Of a stretch of 64,000 bases of DNA, positions 18,764-27,479 are shown piece after piece. Origin of the DNA: Levilactobacillus hammesii DSM 16381. GTDB lineage: Bacteria > Bacillota > Bacilli > Lactobacillales > Lactobacillaceae. Numbering within the stretch: position 1 is the stretch's first letter; the number at the start of each line of letters is the position of its first letter. The translations under genes and the position numbers were made by a program. The notes under the pieces are model-generated. The model was given only the letters and a program-made list of their open reading frames with translations, made no database searches and was not told the DNA's origin. The DNA is taken from NCBI RefSeq assembly GCF_001434395.1, contig NZ_AZFS01000054.1:1-64000 (forward strand), given 5' to 3'.

Positions 18764-19720
18764 TTACGGTTTTTCATGATTTTTATCGTCAATCGAACCG
18801 AATAAAGCCGTCATGAAGCGATTTAAGCGGTCTTGCCACATCTTAATTTCTTCTAATTCTGCGTCATCGGCCTGATCTGTCACCGATTGTTGCGCCACGA
18901 TTTGAACCCAAGCCACTGGATTCTTGATAATTTTATCAATAAACGGGTACAACATCATCAATTGTAACGTAATTGTTTGGGAAATGTTAGCCATAAGCAT
19001 CGGATTTTGCTGTTCTAAATTTTCATGTAAATATTGTTGCATCATCTGGGCTGCTCGACTGGCCCCTACCGGTTTTAATTGACGCGTGTCAACCGAATAC
19101 GTCTGGTCATCCAACCAGTGCAACTGCACCGTTTGCGAAACCCTTAATCGAAGAAGCTCCTCAAGCAACGTTGCCCGCATCAGTGGATGTAGGAAGGGAT
19201 CGACCAGCAAGTACTGAACGCCCTGCATGAATTCCTGTAGCGGCAGTTGACGTGCCCGTAGCAAGCGTTGCTGCTGCTCCGTGAAATCGCCATCCCCTAA
19301 ATGATAAAACTGTCTCGCCAAAACGCGTTGGGTTTCCCCCAAGGTTTGACGCGAGGCTACTTCGGCTGCTTCAATCTGTGCTAGCCCGTCACTACGCCAT
19401 TCTTGAGCTGCCGGCAATGCACAAAATTCCCGAGCAAAAATAAACTGCTGATTCTTTAAAGCCACATCTAGCCGCAACTGAAAAGTGTCAGTCGATTCTA
19501 AATAAACGGCATCCTGCTCAGCTGCATATTGCTCAGCCATCAAATACTTTTCATCATGGTAGAGACTCGCGACCAAATAGCGGTTAAATTCAGCCGTTTG
19601 CTGGTCCGTATAGAGCTTTTCGAAGAGCGTTGTCGCCGTTGACCATTCTCCCGCCGAAAAGGCTTGGTGCGCCTTCACAATCGCTTGTTCACGGGCTGCG
19701 GGACTCGTAAATTCTCCCAT
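18764..19720 (-). CDS. TPR-like repeat protein of unknown function
   Basis: 318 residues, cytoplasmic, helical. The first half (about 8-140) looks like tetratricopeptide-type helical pairs (AHQAFSAGEWSTATTLFEKLY, then HDEKYLMAEQYAAEQD), which serve as protein-binding scaffolds. The second half is also helical, with a hydrophobic stretch ITLQLMMLYPFIDKII, and has no motif I know. The ATG at 19720 is chosen because GGGAGG lies 8 bases upstream; a GTG codon directly before it is less well spaced. It is 81 bases downstream of rnjB and may share its transcript, which hints at, but does not prove, a link to RNA decay. Confidence 0.65.
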   Translation of the reverse strand: MGEFTSPAAREQAIVKAHQAFSAGEWSTATTLFEKLYTDQQTAEFNRYLVASLYHDEKYLMAEQYAAEQDAVYLESTDTFQLRLDVALKNQQFIFAREFCALPAAQEWRSDGLAQIEAAEVASRQTLGETQRVLARQFYHLGDGDFTEQQQRLLRARQLPLQEFMQGVQYLLVDPFLHPLMRATLLEELLRLRVSQTVQLHWLDDQTYSVDTRQLKPVGASRAAQMMQQYLHENLEQQNPMLMANISQTITLQLMMLYPFIDKIIKNPVAWVQIVAQQSVTDQADDAELEEIKMWQDRLNRFMTALFGSIDDKNHEKP

Positions 19721-19801
19721 CACAGAGGCCTCCCTTTTCTCAAAATTTTAGCGAATCAAAACGGACCGACGCCAAAACTGGTCTCGGTCCGCCTCTATTA
19801 A

Positions 19802-21703
19802 TTAATCTTTTTTATCAGTTGTCGTTGCTGGCTTTTTAGCTCGTGGTCGCCGTTTCCGGTTCCGCCGGGGCTTACTCGTTCCCTGACCATCCTTAGCCGT
19901 CGTTGCCTGGGTTTTTTTGGCTTTCGGCTGATTATTTTTGTTTGGCTTAGCCTTGGCTTTAGGTTTGGCTGCGGCCTTCGTATCCTTAGCCTGTGCCTTA
20001 CCGGTTGTCGCCTTGTCCTTGCTGCTGGAGCGACGATGGTGTTGGTTAACTTCCATAATGACCGGCAAGATCACGGGACGTCGGTGGGTCTGTTCAAACA
20101 GGTAGTGGCTTAAATGCTCACGCACGTCCTGCTTCAAATGACCCCAATCGAATTCCTTGTTGTCCAGATTATTCTGAACTGCCTTTTGGATGATCTGGCC
20201 ACTTTCTTGCATCAAGTCCTTGTTGGCCTTAACGTAGACGAAACCACGTGACGTGATCTTAGGTTCCGCAACGATCTGTTTCTTCTTTCGATCAATCGTG
20301 ACCACTGCGATGAAGATCCCATCATCGGCTAAGACTTTCCGATCCCGTAAGACAATGTTCCCAATGTCCCCGACACCGATCCCATCAATCATGGTGTCAC
20401 TAACCTCAATGCCTTCACCTAAGCCCATGGTGCCCTTGGCATAGGTCAATACGTCACCCTTGGCTAAGATGAAGATATGGTCTGCTGGCATACCGAGTTC
20501 CATCGCGGCGTTCGCATGCGCGTTCAGCAACCGGTATTCGCCTTGAATAGGCACGAGATACTTTGGCTTAAGCAGATTTAACATCAATTGCAGGTCGCGC
20601 TTGTAGGCGTGACCGGATGAATTCATTTCATCAGAAATGGCCTTCACTTCACCGCCGGCACGGTAGACCATGTCCCGCGTTTGGGCAACCGTAGTGTCCA
20701 TTGCATGTGATGGCGTCGTTGTAATGTATACCAAGTCGCCCTCTTGAATGTTGAGCGTCTTTTCCTGCTTGTTGGCCATCCGTTGAATGGACTTGATGGG
20801 TTCACCCATCTTACCCGTCTGTAAGATCACCGTTTCGGCTGGTTTTAAACTGTCCAGTTGTTCAGGTGTGACCAGTAAGTCATCGTCAAAGGACAGCTTG
20901 CCCAGCTTCATCGCCGTATTCACAATCTTTTCCAGGTCTTGGCCCGTTAAGCAGACCTTGCGTCCCGTCTTAGCGGCCGCATCAAAGACTTGTTGAATTC
21001 GTAAAATGTTAGACGCCACACAAGCTACCACGACACGACCATCACGGTAACTGAAGGTCTCTTCGATAGATTCTGCAATGGCTTGTTCGGAAGCATTCAT
21101 ATTAGGATTCTCGGCATTGGCAGAGTCGCTCAAAACGGCTAACACGCCGGCCTGACCGATGGCTCCCAACCGCGCATAATCCGTCTGGTAACCAGGCTTA
21201 GCCGTTTGGTCAAACTTAAAGTCACCCGTGTAAACAATCTGACCTTCATCTGTCTTCAAATCAATCCCCAAAGATTCGGGAATTGAATGCGTCGTCGCGA
21301 AGAAGGAAACGACCACGTCGCCGAAATCAATTTCCGTCTTCTCGTCAACTACGTGGAAATCATCATAATTCTTGACCTTAGGTTCGTCAGCTACGTTGAG
21401 CTTAGCCAAGGCAATCGTCATTTCTGACCCGAAGACAGGCACATTAAACTCACTTAAGAAGTAAGGTAAGGCCCCAATCGCATCAGCATGACCGTGGGTA
21501 AGGAAGACCGCAACAATACGGTCTTTGTTTTCGCGTAAGTAACTCCAGTCAGGAATCACCACATCGATCCCCAACAACTCATTTTCCGGGTACTTCAACC
21601 CACAATCTAAAATATAAATACTTCCGTTAACATCAACGGCGTACATGTTCTTTCCGTTCTCTCGGACACCACCGAACGGCACAATTTTTATCTTCGCACT
21701 CAT
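19802..21703 (-). CDS. rnjB: Ribonuclease J2
   Basis: 633 residues. RNase J has metallo-beta-lactamase, beta-CASP and C-terminal domains; J2 partners J1 in mRNA and rRNA processing. The metal motif here is HGHADAIG (70-77) where J1 has HGHEDHIG, so two metal ligands are missing. This matches J2 proteins, which have little nuclease activity alone and act mainly as a structural partner. From about residue 555 there is an unusual tail of about 75 residues rich in Lys, Ala, Pro and Arg, ending in arginine clusters such as PRRNRKRRPR; such tails bind RNA non-specifically. GAGGTGA precedes the ATG. Confidence 0.93.
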   Translation of the reverse strand: MSAKIKIVPFGGVRENGKNMYAVDVNGSIYILDCGLKYPENELLGIDVVIPDWSYLRENKDRIVAVFLTHGHADAIGALPYFLSEFNVPVFGSEMTIALAKLNVADEPKVKNYDDFHVVDEKTEIDFGDVVVSFFATTHSIPESLGIDLKTDEGQIVYTGDFKFDQTAKPGYQTDYARLGAIGQAGVLAVLSDSANAENPNMNASEQAIAESIEETFSYRDGRVVVACVASNILRIQQVFDAAAKTGRKVCLTGQDLEKIVNTAMKLGKLSFDDDLLVTPEQLDSLKPAETVILQTGKMGEPIKSIQRMANKQEKTLNIQEGDLVYITTTPSHAMDTTVAQTRDMVYRAGGEVKAISDEMNSSGHAYKRDLQLMLNLLKPKYLVPIQGEYRLLNAHANAAMELGMPADHIFILAKGDVLTYAKGTMGLGEGIEVSDTMIDGIGVGDIGNIVLRDRKVLADDGIFIAVVTIDRKKKQIVAEPKITSRGFVYVKANKDLMQESGQIIQKAVQNNLDNKEFDWGHLKQDVREHLSHYLFEQTHRRPVILPVIMEVNQHHRRSSSKDKATTGKAQAKDTKAAAKPKAKAKPNKNNQPKAKKTQATTAKDGQGTSKPRRNRKRRPRAKKPATTTDKKD

Positions 21704-21861
21704 AAGTTCACCTCAAGTATCTTTACTAGTTTTAAGTTAATCACTGATCACAACCGACCAGTCTTTTCTTATAGGTATCGCTACCTAGATTCGTCCATGA
21801 TTAAACTTTCTCCAGTCTACCATACTTTGGGCAATTACTGAACTACGAAGGTACGCCACGC

Positions 21862-21894
21862 AAAAAAAGTCCATCTCCCAGAGGGAAATGGACT
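21862..21894 (-). terminator. Terminator of rpsO
   Basis: GTCCAT (21869-21874) pairs with ATGGAC (21888-21893), continued inward by CTCCC/GGGA pairing; A run 21862-21868. Confidence 0.8.
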
Positions 21895-21909
21895 CGCAGG
21901 TGCGGCGAA

Positions 21910-22179
21910 TTAACGACGCAGGCCTAAGCTCTTGATTAATTCACGGTAACGTTGAACATCAGTCTTCCGTAAGTAAGCCAAAAGGTTACGACGGTGACCA
22001 ATCTTCTTCATCAAACCACGTTGGGAATGGAAATCCTTACGGTGATTTTGCATATGCACGTTGATTTCGTTGATATCAGCGGTCAAAACAGCAACTTGGA
22101 CCTCAGTAGAACCCGTGTCGCCTTCGTGACGTGCGTATTGCTTGATGATTTCGTTTTTCTTTTCTGGACTAATAGCCAT
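21910..22179 (-). CDS. rpsO: Ribosomal protein S15
   Basis: 89 residues. A 30S protein that binds the 16S central domain early in assembly. The rRNA-binding signature is present: [19 protein letters not shown] (about 42-60). The frame is open for seven more codons upstream, but [12 protein letters not shown] is the normal start and has an AAGGGTGG site. It is monocistronic with a structured leader. Confidence 0.98.
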   Translation of the reverse strand: MAISPEKKNEIIKQYARHEGDTGSTEVQVAVLTADINEINVHMQNHRKDFHSQRGLMKKIGHRRNLLAYLRKTDVQRYRELIKSLGLRR

Positions 22180-22207
22180 GGTAAATGTACCACCCTTCAT
22201 ATAATTG

Positions 22208-22257
22208 CCCTAAACTGAGTAAGTCGACGGTGGTTGTCGAGCCAACTAAGTTAAGGG
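22208..22257 (-). promoter_or_regulatory. Long hairpin in the rpsO leader, possible S15 autoregulation site
   Basis: In the leader RNA CCCTTAACT pairs with AGTTTAGGG (one mismatch), then AGT with ACT, then TCGAC with GTCGA, closing a 7-base loop. The structure ends some 30 bases before the rpsO start. S15 is known to control its own mRNA through leader structures in several bacteria, so this is a good candidate, though its match to a published S15 leader class was not tested. Confidence 0.55.
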
Positions 22258-22280
22258 TTTGTGCTTTTGCACAGTTACCT

Positions 22281-22309
22281 ATCATACTGAACTCCCGGCG
22301 AAATAGCAA
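22281..22309 (-). promoter_or_regulatory. Promoter of rpsO
   Basis: On the minus strand TTGCTA (22304-22309) and TATGAT (22281-22286) with a 17-base spacer. A small hairpin GTGC-TTTT-GCAC lies just downstream at about 22261-22272. Confidence 0.65.
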
Positions 22310-22367
22310 GTTTTTCTTCACAATTACCTATCAAGTAAAATTGCTTTACATTTATCGTGTGAAAGTA

Positions 22368-22396
22368 TTGCATTCGAGCGGTGGGTTCTGTATAAT
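22368..22396 (+). promoter_or_regulatory. Promoter of rpsT
   Basis: TTGCAT (22368-22373) and TATAAT (22391-22396) with an exact 17-base spacer, about 60 bases before the start codon. Confidence 0.8.
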
Positions 22397-22455
22397 TACA
22401 TACGTTGAAATTAAGATTTCCGGTACAGGAATTCTCATTCGGAGGTGAAATTTTC

Positions 22456-22710
22456 ATGCCAATTATCAAATCAGCAATCGAACGTGCCAAGACCAACGTC
22501 AAGGCCAACGAACGTAACTCAGCACAATTAAGCACGATGCGGACTGCCGTTAAGCGCTTCGAAGAAGCCAAGACGGCCGGTGCCGACAACGCGGAAGAAT
22601 TATACCGTTTAGCTAGTGCTGCTGTTGACCGCGCCGCTTCCAAGGGCTTGATCAAGAAGAACAAGGCTTCCCGTGACAAGTCACGGATGGCTGCACGTTT
22701 AGCTAAGTAA
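22456..22710 (+). CDS. rpsT: Ribosomal protein S20
   Basis: 84 residues, strongly basic and helical; binds 16S rRNA at the base of the 30S subunit. It opens [20 protein letters not shown] and ends [14 protein letters not shown], both typical. GGAGGTGA lies before the ATG at 22456; the longer upstream frame is not used. Divergent from rpsO with the two promoters about 80 bases apart, and convergent with the holA unit. Confidence 0.98.
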   Translation: MPIIKSAIERAKTNVKANERNSAQLSTMRTAVKRFEEAKTAGADNAEELYRLASAAVDRAASKGLIKKNKASRDKSRMAARLAK

Positions 22711-22744
22711 TCAATTAATCAATCAGATTAGATGATGCAATTCA

Positions 22745-22776
22745 GGGGGTCGACCATCACGGTCGACCCCCTTTTT
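22745..22776 (+). terminator. Terminator of rpsT
   Basis: A perfect 11-bp stem GGGGGTCGACC (22745-22755) with GGTCGACCCCC (22761-22771), followed by six T. Confidence 0.92.
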
Positions 22777-22784
22777 TGTGTCTG

Positions 22785-23816
22785 CTATGCGGTTTGGCCC
22801 CCGGCGAATTGCGTCATAAACAGTGAAAACAACATCTCTGGTTCCATCGAGGTCGACTTCATCTGTTTTTCCACCCGGAACAAGCCTAAGTAGGCCTGGT
22901 TAAGATCCGTCAGCCGAAAACGGCGTTGTGATTGCAATGCCAGCTTGATTCGGTACGGATGAACCTTCAGTAGACTTGCTAGCTTCCCCTGGCTATAGCC
23001 CTGCTTCGCCAAAACCTTGGTTTGAATCAACAATCGGAATTGTCCTTGCAGAATGGCATTGATCTTCAAGGGCTCTTCCTTGGCCAACAACAATTCGCGA
23101 TACAAGGTAACGGCCTTGGCCGTATCCTTTGCCAGCACCTGGTTAACCAAATCAAAGACGTTTTGCGTCAGCGTTTGGGCAACCAGACCGGTCACCGCAT
23201 CCGGCTGGATGGTCTTTTCTGGATAGGCAAATAACTCCAATTTGGGCAGTTCCGCCATCATGAGGGTCAGGTCGGCATCCGTCCGTTGAATCAGCTCCCC
23301 TAGGGCAGCCGGATCCATCGTGTACCCATCCTGCTTCAATTGTGTCGTCACAAACTGCCGGACATCGCGCTCAGAAAAGTTGCCAATTTCAATGCTCGTG
23401 GCCACCTTTTTGAGTTGCTTAGACACTTTCTTACGACCATCTAATTTTTCGTAGGGCGCAAAGAACACGAGCACCGTGCTCTCCATCGGCGCTCCTAAAT
23501 AGGTCTGTAGGCTAGCCACATCGTGCTCAACCTTTTGTTTCTTGGTTTCACCCGTGAGAAATTGTGGATTATCAATGCACACGACCCGTCGTTCACCGAA
23601 AAACGGTGCGGCCATCGCATCATCTAACGCCACGGCTAACGGCACCGTATCCATATCATAGCTTGCATAATTCATCGTCTGCTCTTCGTCAGGAACGGTG
23701 GCCTTAAATGCCGCTTTTAGCCGCCGTTGTAGGTAATCGGCCCGTCCCATAATCAGATAAACCGGTGCCAATTGGCCACCCGTGGCCAAGGTTTTTAAAA
23801 GTTCATTAATCGTCAA
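22785..23816 (-). CDS. holA: DNA polymerase III delta subunit
   Basis: 343 residues. The clamp-loader subunit that opens the sliding clamp. Opening segment LAPVYLIMGRADYLQRRLKAAF (about 16-37) and RRVVCIDNPQFL (about 75-86) fit HolA. Its TTG start overlaps the comEC stop (TTGA), and it has GGGG about 10 bases upstream inside comEC, so it is translated as the last gene of the comE operon, as in Bacillus relatives. Confidence 0.95.
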   Translation of the reverse strand: MTINELLKTLATGGQLAPVYLIMGRADYLQRRLKAAFKATVPDEEQTMNYASYDMDTVPLAVALDDAMAAPFFGERRVVCIDNPQFLTGETKKQKVEHDVASLQTYLGAPMESTVLVFFAPYEKLDGRKKVSKQLKKVATSIEIGNFSERDVRQFVTTQLKQDGYTMDPAALGELIQRTDADLTLMMAELPKLELFAYPEKTIQPDAVTGLVAQTLTQNVFDLVNQVLAKDTAKAVTLYRELLLAKEEPLKINAILQGQFRLLIQTKVLAKQGYSQGKLASLLKVHPYRIKLALQSQRRFRLTDLNQAYLGLFRVEKQMKSTSMEPEMLFSLFMTQFAGGQTA

Positions 23817-26077
23817 GAATCCCGTTCCCCTTTTAATTTAGTCTGCCAGACCCCATGGGCCCCGGTATAACGGTAGCGAATCATCCCGGCCGTCTGCGTG
23901 CTAACCGCTGGTGTATGGGTTGCCCGTAGCGTTGCTAACGTGTCAGCGTGAGGATGACCATACCGGTTGCGCCGTCCTGCCGAAATAACGGCCAGACGCG
24001 GTCGCAACTGCGCAATGAAGGCCGGTGCGCTCGCCGTTTTACTCCCGTGATGTCCTAATTTTAACACGTCCGTTCGCAGCTGTGGGTCATCCCCCAGTAT
24101 TTTTTGTTCACCCGCCTGGTCCAAATCCCCCATAAAAAGGAAGTTCAAGCCACCAAAATCCCCCTGCAAAGCCAACGAATTGCCGTTTTCGGCCGGTGCG
24201 GCTTCATACGGATGGCGCACAACTAGGGGCACGCGACTGCCTAATTTGATGGCTTGCACGACCACCGGATAGCGACTTCCCCTGATTAAGTGTTGCCAGC
24301 CGGGCTCATTTTCCATCCCCACTGGAACAAGAATCCGGGTGACGCGCAATTCCCGCAAGACGGCCGGCAAATCACCGATGTGGTCCGCATCGTGATGGGT
24401 CAAGTAGAGGTCATCCACGTGATCGATGCCCAAGCTACGCAAGTAATTAATCGTCGTCTGCACGGCCCCATAGCTGGGCGGCGTAGCGGGCACCCAACGC
24501 GACTGTGGCAGCGCTAACCGCCCGCCGGTATCAATCAGTGAGATACGCCGATTAAACGGCTCCCGCAAGAGAATACTGTCTCCCTGCCCCACATCAAAGT
24601 AAGCCACCTCACCCTGAATGGGAAAATGAATCAAGCCATAGACCACGCCATAGCTCGCCAGTAGCCCAATCAGCCACCGTTGACGCTGTTGGGGCGGTCG
24701 ACTAAACAGCCACCAACTGAGGCCCAACCACAGCCAGCTCACCCACCACCAGGGTTTGCCAAAGGTCACATTACCAGGCAAAGCCGCAACCTTGGCGAGT
24801 CCCACGTCCATGGTTCCCAATAGCCATGCGCAGCTGCTGCTAAGACCAGGCAGCCAAGTAAAACTGAATACCCCAACCAACGTCACCGGTAACATGACGA
24901 CCGGAAACAGGGGAACCAAGACCATATTTGCTAAAAGCGTCAATAAATGCCACTGAAAAATCCCGTTAAGGAGACTGGGCAATCCCAGCAAGGTCAACCC
25001 GATCTGCCGCCACCAAGTCGTTTCCCGTACCAGCAAGATCAGCCCGAGGGACAGGCCGTAGCTCAGTTGGCTGCCCAGATCAAATAGGAGTCCCGGATTC
25101 AGTAGAAGACCGACGATCAGGGCTCCAGCCCACGCATCGAGTCCACTCATTTTGACGCGTAACTTACGCCCACCAAGTTGTAGGCCACGCATCAAACAGG
25201 CACGTAGAACGCCACTACCGCCACCAGCCAGGATGAAGTACCCCGGTAAACCCAATAAGAGCCCCCATTCCCAATGTTCTCGCTGAATACGTAAGTGGAC
25301 ACACAGCCATTCCACCGCCGTTAACAACAGGGCGACATGTAAGCCCGAGATCGAAAATAAATGCAGTAATCCCAGTTGTTTCATGCCCTGAAGCTCTTGA
25401 ACGGCTTCAGCCGCCCGAGTTCCTGGCAGCAAGCCCAATGCATAGACCCGTAAGGCCCCTGGCAGACGATCACAGTAACGAATTAACCGAGTTCGCTGCA
25501 GATGCCACCCATTCTGAAACCACGTCAGTAGCGTGGCTGGGACGTTTTGTTGCCGCGTCACCTGATCGATCTTAATCGACTTGGTCACGCCACGGTGAGC
25601 CCAGTAGCTCGCCGCATCAAATTGATTGAAGTTAGTCGCCGGCAAAATGCCGATCTGTTGGCCCTTGATCCGCCAAGTTTGTGCTCGCCGAATTGCCTTC
25701 AGTCGTGCCAATGTTGCGGCAGAGTCCGCCCACCCGTGAACGGTGAGTGGCTCACCATTTGTCTGATTCTTCGCCACAAAATAATAACTGGCGCCCCGAA
25801 AGACTAGCGCATCCGGTTGGAACTGAATCGTTAGCGCCACGTTCGTGGGTTGTTGCGGCGAGACGCGGCGCAATTTAACCTGCTGCTGGGTCCAAAACAG
25901 GTAGCCACCAGCCACCAATAACAACAGAATGGTCACGACGAAAGTCAGGCGATGACGTAACACCCAGACCCGGCTTAACGTCAACACCAGCAATACGCTT
26001 CCTGCAACCGGATGCCCGCCCAGAATGACGCTCAACGCAGCTAATGGTAAGCTCACAAATAGCCAGTGATTGGCCAC
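23813..26077 (-). CDS. comEC: ComEC, DNA-uptake channel
   Basis: 754 residues. ComEC forms the membrane channel for single-stranded DNA during transformation. It has N-terminal helices and an OB-fold region (about 70-190), a block of ten or so helices (about 215-490) with the LFSISGLHVALLLTAVEW signature, and a C-terminal metallo-beta-lactamase domain (about 510-754) with LTHHDADHIGDLPAVL, proposed to degrade the non-transforming strand. It is intact, with no frameshift. The GTG start overlaps the comEB stop by one base. Confidence 0.96.
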   Translation of the reverse strand: MANHWLFVSLPLAALSVILGGHPVAGSVLLVLTLSRVWVLRHRLTFVVTILLLLVAGGYLFWTQQQVKLRRVSPQQPTNVALTIQFQPDALVFRGASYYFVAKNQTNGEPLTVHGWADSAATLARLKAIRRAQTWRIKGQQIGILPATNFNQFDAASYWAHRGVTKSIKIDQVTRQQNVPATLLTWFQNGWHLQRTRLIRYCDRLPGALRVYALGLLPGTRAAEAVQELQGMKQLGLLHLFSISGLHVALLLTAVEWLCVHLRIQREHWEWGLLLGLPGYFILAGGGSGVLRACLMRGLQLGGRKLRVKMSGLDAWAGALIVGLLLNPGLLFDLGSQLSYGLSLGLILLVRETTWWRQIGLTLLGLPSLLNGIFQWHLLTLLANMVLVPLFPVVMLPVTLVGVFSFTWLPGLSSSCAWLLGTMDVGLAKVAALPGNVTFGKPWWWVSWLWLGLSWWLFSRPPQQRQRWLIGLLASYGVVYGLIHFPIQGEVAYFDVGQGDSILLREPFNRRISLIDTGGRLALPQSRWVPATPPSYGAVQTTINYLRSLGIDHVDDLYLTHHDADHIGDLPAVLRELRVTRILVPVGMENEPGWQHLIRGSRYPVVVQAIKLGSRVPLVVRHPYEAAPAENGNSLALQGDFGGLNFLFMGDLDQAGEQKILGDDPQLRTDVLKLGHHGSKTASAPAFIAQLRPRLAVISAGRRNRYGHPHADTLATLRATHTPAVSTQTAGMIRYRYTGAHGVWQTKLKGERDS

Positions 26078-26556
26078 TAATCGTGCTTAGGTTGTTCGAA
26101 CGACAGATGGGTCAGCAATTCCGGATCTACCGTGACCTGATTGAGTGCTACGTGCTTTAACGCAATGAGTTTTTGGGCATACGGATCGTTGTGATAATTA
26201 CGCATGTAGGTGATTTTACGAATCCCCGCCTGCAGCAACATCTTGGTACACTGCAGACACGGGAAATCCGTCACGTAGATTTCTGCACCGTCCGTGGCTT
26301 CACCGAATTTGGCACACTGCAAGATCGCATTCATTTCAGCATGAATCGTACGGACACAGTGACCATCGACCAGGTAACAGCCCTCATCAAGGCAGTGATC
26401 ATCACCCGATACGGACCCATTATAACCAGCGGCGATGATCCGCTTGTCGCGCACTAGCGTTGCCCCTACCGAAAGGCGATTGCAGGTGCTACGCGTGGAA
26501 ATCACCAACGCCTGAAGCATGAAGTATTGATCCCAAGGAATTCGTTCTCGCTGCAT
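26077..26556 (-). CDS. comEB: ComEB, dCMP deaminase
   Basis: 159 residues. A zinc-dependent deaminase converting dCMP to dUMP. The zinc sites are HAEMNAI (about 70-76) and PCLQCTKMLLQAGI (about 98-111). It lies between comEA and comEC as in other Firmicutes, though it is dispensable for transformation in Bacillus. GAGGAC precedes the ATG. Confidence 0.96.
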   Translation of the reverse strand: MQRERIPWDQYFMLQALVISTRSTCNRLSVGATLVRDKRIIAAGYNGSVSGDDHCLDEGCYLVDGHCVRTIHAEMNAILQCAKFGEATDGAEIYVTDFPCLQCTKMLLQAGIRKITYMRNYHNDPYAQKLIALKHVALNQVTVDPELLTHLSFEQPKHD

Positions 26557-26672
26557 AATAAAGTCCTCATTTCATTAATTTTTAGTCTGCTTATTGACGG
26601 TGCCCAAAACACCATCATAACCCTAACTAGCTTACACCTTACGTCTAAATTTAACTATCCTGTTTCCCCTAA

Positions 26673-27380
26673 TTAAGTGGTGAGTTGATCCTGCAAATTC
26701 GCAACCGTCTTTTCGCCAAAACCGGGAACCTGGGCGAGATCCTTCACCGTTTGAAAGGACCCGTGGGCCGTTCGGTAGTCCACGATTTTTTTGGCCTTCT
26801 TCTCGCCAATCCCCGTCAACTGTTGAAGATCACTAACCGTGGCCGTATTCAAATTAACAACCGTCCCGCCACTACCACTCTTAGTTGCACCACTCTCAGC
26901 GGCGGGTGATGTCTTGCCCGCTACCGATGTCGCGGCTTGACTACCAGCACTAGCGACATGCTCGCCCTTTTGTGGAATCGTCAACTGCTGCTGGTCGGTC
27001 AACCGGCTGGCCAGATTCACCTGGCGCCGATCGGCCTTGGCCGTCAACCCACCAGCCGCCTTGATGGCATCTGCGACCCGCATCTCAGCGGTGAACTCGT
27101 AGAGACCCGGGTGGGCCACCGCGCCTTGCACATCCACGAAAACTCGGGTGTCGTGGCTACTCACCTGGTTCCCCGTCTTGGCCCCACTAGTGGCAACGTG
27201 ACTAATCGCCTGACTCTGGGACTGTGCCGGCGGTATTGCCGCTGGCAGGGCTGCTGGCGTTGGTCGATGGATGACCAGCCAACCACCCAAGCAGACCACC
27301 GCCAGTACGCCCAGTACGCCACCCCAAACCAGCTGTCGTTGACGCGATAAACTGAACCACCATTCCATCATTCGCTGCAA
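26673..27380 (-). CDS. comEA: ComEA, DNA receptor for competence
   Basis: 235 residues. A membrane-anchored protein that binds double-stranded DNA outside the cell and hands it to ComEC. One N-terminal helix (about 17-37), a Ser/Ala/Gln linker, an SLBB domain (about 80-140, FVDVQGAVAHPGLYEF), a second Ser/Gly linker, and two helix-hairpin-helix motifs at the end (VNLNTATVSDLQQLTGIGEK, about 173-192, then VPGFGEK) that hold DNA. TTG at 27380 has AAAGGGGG upstream; an ATG three codons later is an alternative. Confidence 0.96.
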   Translation of the reverse strand: MQRMMEWWFSLSRQRQLVWGGVLGVLAVVCLGGWLVIHRPTPAALPAAIPPAQSQSQAISHVATSGAKTGNQVSSHDTRVFVDVQGAVAHPGLYEFTAEMRVADAIKAAGGLTAKADRRQVNLASRLTDQQQLTIPQKGEHVASAGSQAATSVAGKTSPAAESGATKSGSGGTVVNLNTATVSDLQQLTGIGEKKAKKIVDYRTAHGSFQTVKDLAQVPGFGEKTVANLQDQLTT

Positions 27381-27441
27381 TTTTCTCTGCCCCCTTTACT
27401 CTTAACTCCGTAATTTTTCGCCAAATATTTTTGGAAATACC

Positions 27442-27475
27442 AAAAAATTCCCCTTTTTTCAAAAAAGAGGAATTC
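27442..27475 (-). terminator. Terminator of the ftsW-to-protease operon
   Basis: ATTCCCCTTTTTT pairs with AAAAAAGAGGAAT with one mismatch; the A run 27442-27447 gives a T run on the minus strand. It separates this operon from comEA. Confidence 0.8.
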
Positions 27476-27479
27476 TCGC

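Noticed and set aside
19802-21703. Loss of metal ligands in RNase J taken as a broken gene
   Set aside because: The HGHADAIG motif is a known property of RNase J2 and the rest of the protein is intact; J1 elsewhere in the window has the full motif.
22275-22679. Long open frame antisense to rpsT
   Set aside because: Shadow of the ribosomal gene's biased codons; no ribosome site and it covers the rpsT promoter.
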